28,339 bases of DNA from NCBI GenBank assembly GCA_031549185.1, contig JAVBQG010000061.1, forward strand, positions 1-28,339. Reading direction: 5' to 3'. Below are positions 23,128 to 28,339 of the stretch, piece after piece. Position 1 is the stretch's first letter; the number at the start of each line of letters is the position of its first letter. The DNA comes from JAVBQG01 sp031549185 (GTDB taxonomy: Bacteria; Synergistota; Synergistia; Synergistales; Synergistaceae). The notes below the pieces were generated by a model that worked only from the letters and a program-made list of their open reading frames with translations, was not told the DNA's origin and did not search any database. Made by a program: the position numbers and the translations under genes.

Positions 23128-23418
23128 CTATGCCTCCTCCTCTGCCGCAGTGCTCATAATCGGAGCGCGTTCCAGGATCTCGGCGACCCGCCAGCACTTG
23201 TGGCGGCTCAGCGGGCGCGTCTCTTCGATCAAGATGCGATCTCCCGGCCTGCACTCGTTGGCCTCGTCGTGCGCCATGTATTTTTTCACCCGCAGGACAG
23301 GTTTGCCGTACAAGGGATGTTTGGACATCCGATCGACCCGAACGACAACTGTCTTGTTCATTTTGTCGCTGACAACTATACCTGTCCTGACCTTACGATG
23401 AGGGGTACGTTCCTCCAT
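23128..23418 (-). CDS. rpsQ: 30S ribosomal protein S17
   Basis: S17 is an OB-fold protein in the 30S body. The 96-residue product has RKVRTGIVVSDKMNKTVVVR and HPLYGKPVLRVKKYMAHDE, then the signature CRPGDRILIEETRPLSRHK. A short acidic tail (AAEEEA) extends beyond the usual end. It lies between rpmC and rplN. Confidence 0.98.
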   Translation of the reverse strand: MEERTPHRKVRTGIVVSDKMNKTVVVRVDRMSKHPLYGKPVLRVKKYMAHDEANECRPGDRILIEETRPLSRHKCWRVAEILERAPIMSTAAEEEA

Positions 23419-23424
23419 CGTCTT

Positions 23425-23640
23425 TTACCCCCTTACCCCGGCGCGGCCCATTGCAACTTCTTTCTCCTGCAAAACAGTGAGAACGCGCGCAATGGTCCGG
23501 CGGACTTCCTTGATTCGGCTCGTGTTCGACAACTGGCCGATCGCGTTTTGAAACCTAAGGTTAAATAACTCCTCTTTATACTGGCGATGTTTTTCGCGCA
23601 ATTCTTCGATTGTCAGTTCGCGGAGTTCCTTCGGTTCCAT
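23425..23640 (-). CDS. rpmC: 50S ribosomal protein L29
   Basis: L29 is a helical protein at the tunnel exit where SRP and trigger factor dock. The 71-residue product MEPKELRELTIEELREKHRQ, then LFNLRFQNAIGQLSNTSRIK, is typical. The ATG at 23640 is chosen because GGAGTAGGTG lies six bases upstream; an in-frame GTG at 23649 would be part of that site. It starts one base after the rplP stop. Confidence 0.97.
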   Translation of the reverse strand: MEPKELRELTIEELREKHRQYKEELFNLRFQNAIGQLSNTSRIKEVRRTIARVLTVLQEKEVAMGRAGVRG

Positions 23641-23641
23641 A

Positions 23642-24061
23642 TTAATCACCTACTCCCTCTCGAGCTAAGAGCTTTACCTTGATGGGGAGCTTAAATGAAG
23701 CAGTACGGAACGCCGCCTCCGCAACATCGCGCGGAACGCCTTCGATTTCGAACATCACACGCCCGCGTTTCACGGCCGCAGTCCAGTACTCGACATTGCC
23801 CTTACCCTTACCCATACGTGTTTCAAGAGGTTTCTCCGTCACAGGACGATCCGGGAAAATCCTGATCCAAATCTTGCCGCCCTTTTTCATTTTACGGGAT
23901 ATCGCAACGCGGACCGCTTCGATCTGGCGTGCCGTAATCCATCCGTTTTCCAGAGCCTGCAAACCGTATTCGCCGAAATCGACCTTGGTTGCGCCCTTCG
24001 AAATTCCCCGCAGAGGGGTGAGGTGCGGCTTGCGATATTTGACTCTCTTTGGCGCAAGCAT
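23642..24061 (-). CDS. rplP: 50S ribosomal protein L16
   Basis: L16 organises the A-site tRNA binding region of the large subunit. The 139-residue product starts MLAPKRVKYRKPHLTPLRGI and has KVDFGEYGLQALENGWITAR and IRIFPDRPVTEKPLETRMGK, then GNVEYWTAAVKRGRVMFEI. All are diagnostic. It lies between rpsC and rpmC. Confidence 0.98.
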   Translation of the reverse strand: MLAPKRVKYRKPHLTPLRGISKGATKVDFGEYGLQALENGWITARQIEAVRVAISRKMKKGGKIWIRIFPDRPVTEKPLETRMGKGKGNVEYWTAAVKRGRVMFEIEGVPRDVAEAAFRTASFKLPIKVKLLAREGVGD

Positions 24062-24067
24062 TGTGCG

Positions 24068-24757
24068 CTACCTCCTCTCCTTCGGCGCGGCATTTGCCGA
24101 CGGCGCTTCCGAATCGAGAACAAGGGGACGCTCCATGACCTCGCCCTTGTAGATCCAGACCTTCACGCCGATGACGCCGTAAATTGTGTGAGCTTCCGCA
24201 AAGCCGTACGCGATATCCGCCCGGAGCGTCGACAGGGGAAGCTGTCCTTCGAGATACCACTCGGTTCTGGCGATTTCAGCTCCGCCGAGACGACCGCCGC
24301 ACTGGATTTTAATCCCCTTCGCGCCCGACTTCATGGCGCGGAAGATCGACTGTTTCATCGCACGACGGAAGCTGATACGGCGCTCCAGCGCGGAGGCAAC
24401 ACCCTCCGCCACGACCTGCGCGTCGCTGTCGGGGCTCTTGATCTCCTGAATGTTGATCATAATCCTGCTGCCGGTCATGGACTGCAGCTCGTCGCGAATC
24501 GCCTGAATCTCCGTTCCGCCCTTGCCGATTACCACGCCCGGGCGGGCCGTAAAGACAGTGAAACGCATGACATTTCCGATGCGTTCGATCTCTATTCTGC
24601 TGATGCCGGCATTTGCCCAGCGCTTTTTAAGCCACTTGCGCAGCTCCAAATCGGCATGCAGGTTCTTCGCGTAATTCTTGCCGTGTGCGTACCACCGCGA
24701 TTCCCAGTCATAGATAACACCTAGGCGATAACCAACTGGGTGAACTTTCTGACCCAC
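24068..24757 (-). CDS. rpsC: 30S ribosomal protein S3
   Basis: S3 lines the mRNA entry channel. The product has a KH domain with GVVIGKGGTEIQAIRDEL (the GKGG loop) and a C-terminal half with GIKIQCGGRLGGAEIARTEW. The chosen start is a GTG at 24757 (229 residues), which gives the family N-terminus MGQKVHPVGYRLG. It lies seven bases after AAGGAGG; another in-frame GTG at 24763 almost touches that site. It lies between rplV and rplP. Confidence 0.97.
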   Translation of the reverse strand: MGQKVHPVGYRLGVIYDWESRWYAHGKNYAKNLHADLELRKWLKKRWANAGISRIEIERIGNVMRFTVFTARPGVVIGKGGTEIQAIRDELQSMTGSRIMINIQEIKSPDSDAQVVAEGVASALERRISFRRAMKQSIFRAMKSGAKGIKIQCGGRLGGAEIARTEWYLEGQLPLSTLRADIAYGFAEAHTIYGVIGVKVWIYKGEVMERPLVLDSEAPSANAAPKERR

Positions 24758-24769
24758 CGTCACCCCTCC

Positions 24770-25102
24770 TTATTTCTCTGCCACAGCGACAGTGATATGG
24801 CTCGTGTGGTGCCTGAATGCATGGGCGCGGCCGTGCGAAACCGGGCGAAAACGCTTCATGTAGGCGCCCTGATCCGCGGTGGCAGTGACCACCACAAGCT
24901 TATCTATGTCGAGGCCAAGATTGTGCTCGGCGTTAGCCACCGCACTCTTCAACGTCTTCTCAACGTACCTGGCACCTCGATTCGGCGTGTACTTCAGAAT
25001 CACGAGCGCATCGGAGGCCTTCTTGCCCCTGATGAGTTCGAGGACCTGACGGACTTTCGTCGCCGATATACGAACCTGCCATGCCATTGCCTTTGCTTCC
25101 AT
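24770..25102 (-). CDS. rplV: 50S ribosomal protein L22
   Basis: L22 extends a beta hairpin into the exit tunnel near the macrolide site. The 110-residue product has VRISATKVRQVLELIRGKKA, TLKSAVANAEHNLGLD and a C-terminal RFRPVSHGRAHAFRHHTSHI segment. Two ATGs are near; the second, at 25102, lies eight bases after AGGAGG and is preferred over 25108, which is only two bases away. Confidence 0.97.
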   Translation of the reverse strand: MEAKAMAWQVRISATKVRQVLELIRGKKASDALVILKYTPNRGARYVEKTLKSAVANAEHNLGLDIDKLVVVTATADQGAYMKRFRPVSHGRAHAFRHHTSHITVAVAEK

Positions 25103-25114
25103 CTTCATCCCCTC

Positions 25115-25399
25115 CTACTTCTTGACCTTGGAGGAGCGTTCCTGACCGGCATGCCCGCCAAATTTGCGCGTGGGCGCAAATTCACCGAGCTTGTGGCCGA
25201 TCATGTTGTCGCTGATATATACCGGTATGTGAATCTTTCCGTTGTGGACCGCAATCGTATGGCCGATCATCTCCGGTGTGATACTCGAGCGGCGTGCCCA
25301 GGATTTGATAACCCTTTTCTTGCCGGATTCATTCATATCCTCTATGCGGCGAAGCAGCTTCGCATCCACATACGGCCCCTTTTTCAGTGAACGAGCCAT
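25115..25399 (-). CDS. rpsS: 30S ribosomal protein S19
   Basis: S19 is a 30S head protein paired with S13. The 94-residue product starts MARSLKKGPYVDAKLLRRIE and contains IKSWARRSSITPEMIGHTIA and VYISDNMIGHKLGEFAPTRK. It ends with HAGQERSSKVKK, standard for the family. It lies between rplB and rplV. Confidence 0.98.
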   Translation of the reverse strand: MARSLKKGPYVDAKLLRRIEDMNESGKKRVIKSWARRSSITPEMIGHTIAVHNGKIHIPVYISDNMIGHKLGEFAPTRKFGGHAGQERSSKVKK

Positions 25400-25424
25400 G
25401 CTCTAATACCTCCTATGCCCCAGA

Positions 25425-26249
25425 CTACTTGCTGCGCCTGCGGACAATAAACTTATCCGACGGCTTGCGCTTGCGGGTTCTGTATCCCTTTGCGGGGGTA
25501 CCCCATGGCGAGACGGGGTGTTTGTGAGATTTGCTGCGCCCTTCTCCACCACCCATCGGGTGATCCACCGGGTTCATAACCATACCGCGAACGTGCGGGC
25601 GAATACCCTTCCAGCGAATACGACCCGCCTTACCGTAAACGACGTTTTCGTGTTCTTCGTTGCCGACTTGGCCGACCGTCGCCGAACACTCGAGCAGGAC
25701 GAGACGAAGTTCACTGCTCGGCATACGGACGAAGGCATATTTGCCTTCCTTCGCCATCAGCTGTGCCGACGTACCGGCAGAACGAACGAGAACGCCGCCG
25801 CGCCCGGGTTCGAGCTCAATGTTGTGGATAACTGTTCCGTCCGGGATATCCTTCAGTTTGAGCGCGTTGCCCGGCTTTATGTCTGCCTGCGGTCCTGCAA
25901 GAATCTGCTCGCCGACTGCGAGGCCGGAGGGAGCGAGAATATAGCGCTTCTCCCCGTCCAGATAATGAATCAATGCAATGCGCGCAGAGCGGTTGGGATC
26001 GTACTCGATTGCCGCAACTTTCCCCGGCACCCCGATCTTGTCGCGTTTGAAATCGATAATTCTGTAAAGCGTCCTTGCACCACCGCCACGGTGGCGCATC
26101 GTAATCCTGCCGGTATTGTTGCGTCCGCCGCTGTGTTTCAGCGACTCGACCAAGCTGCGCTCGGGTTTGCTCTTCGTGATCTCCGAATAATCGGGACCCG
26201 TCATAAAACGGCGGCCTGGCGTGGTAGGACGATATTTTTTGATACCCAT
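25425..26249 (-). CDS. rplB: 50S ribosomal protein L2
   Basis: L2 is among the most conserved large-subunit proteins and supports subunit joining and the peptidyl-transferase region. The 274-residue product starts MGIKKYRPTTPGRRFMTGPD and has RHRGGGARTLYRIIDFKRDK. The C-terminal VRGMVMNPVDHPMGGGEGR contains the essential histidine. It lies between rplW and rpsS. Confidence 0.98.
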   Translation of the reverse strand: MGIKKYRPTTPGRRFMTGPDYSEITKSKPERSLVESLKHSGGRNNTGRITMRHRGGGARTLYRIIDFKRDKIGVPGKVAAIEYDPNRSARIALIHYLDGEKRYILAPSGLAVGEQILAGPQADIKPGNALKLKDIPDGTVIHNIELEPGRGGVLVRSAGTSAQLMAKEGKYAFVRMPSSELRLVLLECSATVGQVGNEEHENVVYGKAGRIRWKGIRPHVRGMVMNPVDHPMGGGEGRSKSHKHPVSPWGTPAKGYRTRKRKPSDKFIVRRRSK

Positions 26250-26266
26250 TCGTCAATTCCCTCCTA

Positions 26267-26563
26267 TCAGGCGCCTGCGCCTTCGAAGAACTCGATCCGC
26301 TCTCCCGGAAGAAGCGTTACAACCGCTTTTTTCCACGAGCGCGAGCGTCCTAAAAAGCGGCCCATTCTCTTCGGCTTGGAGCGCACTTTGATCGTATGGA
26401 CGCTCGAAACCTTTACTTTGAACACCTCTTCCACCGCCTTGCGAATTTCAATCTTGTTCGCGTTCGGCAGGACTTCGAAGGTGTACTTATTATGAGCCAT
26501 CAGCCTGCTGCTCTTCTCCGTAATGACTGGACGAATTAAAATATCGTGCGGCACGGCAATCAT
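26267..26563 (-). CDS. rplW: 50S ribosomal protein L23
   Basis: L23 is the docking site for trigger factor and SRP at the exit tunnel. The 98-residue product has HDILIRPVITEKSSRLM, KYTFEVLPNANKIEIRKAVE and a C-terminal RMGRFLGRSRSWKKAVVTLL. Its ATG overlaps the rplD stop by four bases (ATGA), pointing to coupled translation. Confidence 0.98.
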   Translation of the reverse strand: MIAVPHDILIRPVITEKSSRLMAHNKYTFEVLPNANKIEIRKAVEEVFKVKVSSVHTIKVRSKPKRMGRFLGRSRSWKKAVVTLLPGERIEFFEGAGA

Positions 26564-27186
26564 GCTCCGAACACCTCCTCAAGTTTTTTCACCGCTTCGG
26601 GAGTCGCAATGAGCTTCCCGTGATTGAGAAGGTCGTACACGTTGATGCTGTCTACGTGAAGAACTCTGGCGCCCGGAATATTGCTCGTCGACTTGATAAC
26701 CGCCGCATTGCTTTCGTGCAGAACGAAAAGGGGCTTGCGCGCGCCATCAAGTTTGTCGAGGAATGCAATCATAACCTTCGTCTTGGGGGCATCCAATGTA
26801 AATTTGTCAAGGACGACCATGTTGTTCTCCTGCACCTTGAGGGAGAGTGCGCTCCTCAAAGCCAGTTTGCGAACCTTCTTGTTGATCTTCTGGTGATAAT
26901 CCCTCGGGTGAGGTCCGTGCGCAACACCGCCACCAACCCATATCGGCGATCTGGTGCTGCCGGATCTCGCTCTGCCGGTGTGTTTCTGCCTCCAGGGTTT
27001 GCGGCCTCCGCCTCTAACATCGCCACGATCCTTCGCGTTGTGTGTGCCCACGCGCAGATTCGCAAGATGCGCTACGACAACCTGATGCATGGCGGACACA
27101 TGAACCGGAGCGCCGAAAACATCTCCGGAGAGCTCGAACTCTCCCAGCACATCGCCGTTGAAATTAACTTGATTTACGACTGGCAT
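26560..27186 (-). CDS. rplD: 50S ribosomal protein L4
   Basis: L4 lines the exit tunnel with a long loop and in enterics also represses the S10 operon. The 208-residue product has the conserved loop GGGRKPWRQKHTGRARSGST followed by PIWVGGGVAHGPHPRDYHQK, then a C-terminal ferredoxin-like part ending LEEVFGA. It lies between rplC and rplW. The extra-ribosomal regulatory role was not tested here. Confidence 0.98.
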   Translation of the reverse strand: MPVVNQVNFNGDVLGEFELSGDVFGAPVHVSAMHQVVVAHLANLRVGTHNAKDRGDVRGGGRKPWRQKHTGRARSGSTRSPIWVGGGVAHGPHPRDYHQKINKKVRKLALRSALSLKVQENNMVVLDKFTLDAPKTKVMIAFLDKLDGARKPLFVLHESNAAVIKSTSNIPGARVLHVDSINVYDLLNHGKLIATPEAVKKLEEVFGA

Positions 27187-27206
27187 CTGTTTTCGCCTCC
27201 TCTCTC

Positions 27207-27833
27207 CTACGCGGTCTTGTAGACAAGCACGAGTTGCTCGTTCGCGCCCGGCACGGAACCGCGAATCAGGATCAGATTGTTCTCCGCGTCCACCGCAAAA
27301 ACCGTGAGGCCTTTCGTGGTGACTTTCTCTCCACCCATGCGGCCGGCCATTTTCTTGCCCTTGAAAATATGTCCCGGGTAGCTGTTTGCACCACTCGAAC
27401 CGGGTTTCCTGTGGACTTTGGAAGCGCCGTGACTCGCGGGACCGCCGCCAAAGTGGTGGCGTTTCATGCCGCCGGCATACCCCTTGCCCTTGCTGACGCC
27501 CTCGACGTCCACCTTCTCGCCGTCGCTGAAAAGCTCCACCGTGATCTCCTGCCCCACAGAGTACGCCGATGTGTCCTCGACGCGAAATTCGCGAAGCCAG
27601 CGCTTCGCCGCGACACCCTGTTTATCGAAGTATCCCTTCTGGGCCTTGTTGAGATGGTTGGCCTTGACTTCGTCAAAACCGAGCTGAACAGCTTTATAAT
27701 TGTTATTTTCCGGGGTTCGGATCTCGACTACCGGGCAGGGACCGGCTTCGATGATCGTCACCGGAACTGCCTTGCCCTCGGAATCGAAGACCTGGGTCAT
27801 GCCCACTTTCTTCCCCAGAATGCCCATGCTCAT
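27207..27833 (-). CDS. rplC: 50S ribosomal protein L3
   Basis: L3 is an early assembly protein reaching the peptidyl-transferase centre. The 208-residue product starts MSMGILGKKVGMTQVFDSEG and has VSKGKGYAGGMKRHHFGGGP and then GKKMAGRMGGEKVTTKGL, diagnostic for L3. Two ATGs lie six bases apart (27833 and 27827); both have purine-rich sequence nearby and the choice is open. Confidence 0.97.
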   Translation of the reverse strand: MSMGILGKKVGMTQVFDSEGKAVPVTIIEAGPCPVVEIRTPENNNYKAVQLGFDEVKANHLNKAQKGYFDKQGVAAKRWLREFRVEDTSAYSVGQEITVELFSDGEKVDVEGVSKGKGYAGGMKRHHFGGGPASHGASKVHRKPGSSGANSYPGHIFKGKKMAGRMGGEKVTTKGLTVFAVDAENNLILIRGSVPGANEQLVLVYKTA

Positions 27834-27869
27834 ACCCTTTTCACTCCTTTCAGATTAAGCAAAAAGACG

Positions 27870-28175
27870 CTAGAGCTTAATCTGTATGTCGACCCCAGAA
27901 GGAAGGTTCAGCTGCATAAGAGCCTCCATCGTCTTCTGAGTTGGATCGATAATGTCGATCAGGCGTTTATGAGTCCTAACCTCGTACTGCTCCCGCGCAT
28001 CCTTGTCCTTGTGAGGGGACTTGAGAATCGTAAACTTCTTATTCTCTGTCGGCAGCGGAATGGGACCAAAGACCTTGGCGCCCGTCCTGCCGGCGGTGTC
28101 CGCAATCTGAACCGCCGAAGCGTCCAGAACCCTGTGATCGAATGCCTTCAGTTTTATGCGAATGTTTTTCGCCAA
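27870..28175 (-). CDS. rpsJ: 30S ribosomal protein S10
   Basis: S10 is a 30S head protein that also acts as NusE in antitermination. The 101-residue product MAKNIRIKLKAFDHRVLDAS, then VFGPIPLPTENKKFTILKSP and HKDKDAREQYEVRTHKRLID, is clear S10. The start codon is TTG at 28175, with AGGAGG eight bases upstream; no ATG fits. It is the first gene of the S10 block, directly after tuf. Confidence 0.98.
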   Translation of the reverse strand: MAKNIRIKLKAFDHRVLDASAVQIADTAGRTGAKVFGPIPLPTENKKFTILKSPHKDKDAREQYEVRTHKRLIDIIDPTQKTMEALMQLNLPSGVDIQIKL

Positions 28176-28198
28176 GAGAATCCCCTCCTGGGATGAAA

Positions 28199-28339
28199 CT
28201 AGCTGATGATTTCGGTGACGACGCCGGCACCGACCGTACGGCCACCCTCGCGAACCGCGAAACGAAGTCCCGGCTCCATCGCGATCGGCGCAATCAGGTT
28301 CACCTCGAACGTGCTGCTGTCCCCAGGCATGACCATCTC
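28199..28339 (-). CDS. tuf: Elongation factor Tu, C-terminal end (partial)
   Basis: The window edge cuts this gene, leaving the last 46 codons. They read EMVMPGDSSTFEVNLIAPIA, then MEPGLRFAVREGGRTVGAGV and VTEIIS, the end of domain 3 of EF-Tu, which delivers aminoacyl-tRNA to the ribosome. It lies 23 bases upstream of rpsJ, the usual tuf-rpsJ junction of str and S10 operons. Confidence 0.97.
   Translation of the reverse strand, partial: EMVMPGDSSTFEVNLIAPIAMEPGLRFAVREGGRTVGAGVVTEIIS

Overview
The window is a 28.3 kb stretch of a moderately GC-rich, diderm, flagellated bacterial chromosome. All genes lie on the minus strand except an arginine deiminase gene at the left edge. P-ring and L-ring flagellar genes (flgA, flgH, flgI) imply an outer membrane. 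The ribosomal gene order (map, a KOW-domain protein, infA, rpmJ, and rplQ followed by ECF transporter genes and truA) resembles Gram-positive-type clusters. Together these features suggest Synergistota most strongly. A diderm Bacillota lineage such as Negativicutes cannot be excluded from sequence reading alone.

Layout in the direction of minus-strand transcription, from right to left. Positions 28339 to 13407 hold a nearly gapless str/S10/spc/alpha ribosomal cluster: tuf (3' end only), rpsJ, rplC, rplD, rplW, rplB, rpsS, rplV, rpsC, rplP, rpmC, rpsQ, rplN, rplX, rplE, rpsN, rpsH, rplF, rplR, rpsE, rpmD, rplO, secY, adk, map, a KOW protein, infA, rpmJ, rpsM, rpsK, rpoA and rplQ. The usual rpsD between rpsK and rpoA is missing. 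Positions 13402 to 10181 hold an ECF vitamin/metal transporter energising module (two ATPases and EcfT) and the tRNA pseudouridine synthase truA, joined by overlaps. Positions 9964 to 3944 hold mreB followed by flagellar rod and ring genes flgF, flgG, flgA, flgH, flgI and a rod-binding flgJ-like gene. Positions 3844 to 1599 hold a two-gene operon of a duplicated DUF1538 membrane protein and a tandem PII-like protein. Positions 237 to 1469 hold arcA on the plus strand, convergent with that operon.

The right half is a classic housekeeping locus for making ribosomes, inserting proteins (SecY), maturing N-termini (Map), balancing adenylates (Adk) and transcribing (RpoA). The flagellar block builds the distal rod and the P- and L-ring bushing. 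The least explained unit is the DUF1538/PII-like pair, which looks like an uncharacterised membrane transporter or channel with a cognate small-molecule sensor. Other points of interest are a dense palindromic repeat block between flgH and flgI, a FlgH without a lipoprotein cysteine, and frequent GTG or TTG starts in ribosomal genes. No tRNA, rRNA, CRISPR array or insertion sequence was recognised, and no gene-free stretch exceeds about 240 bases.
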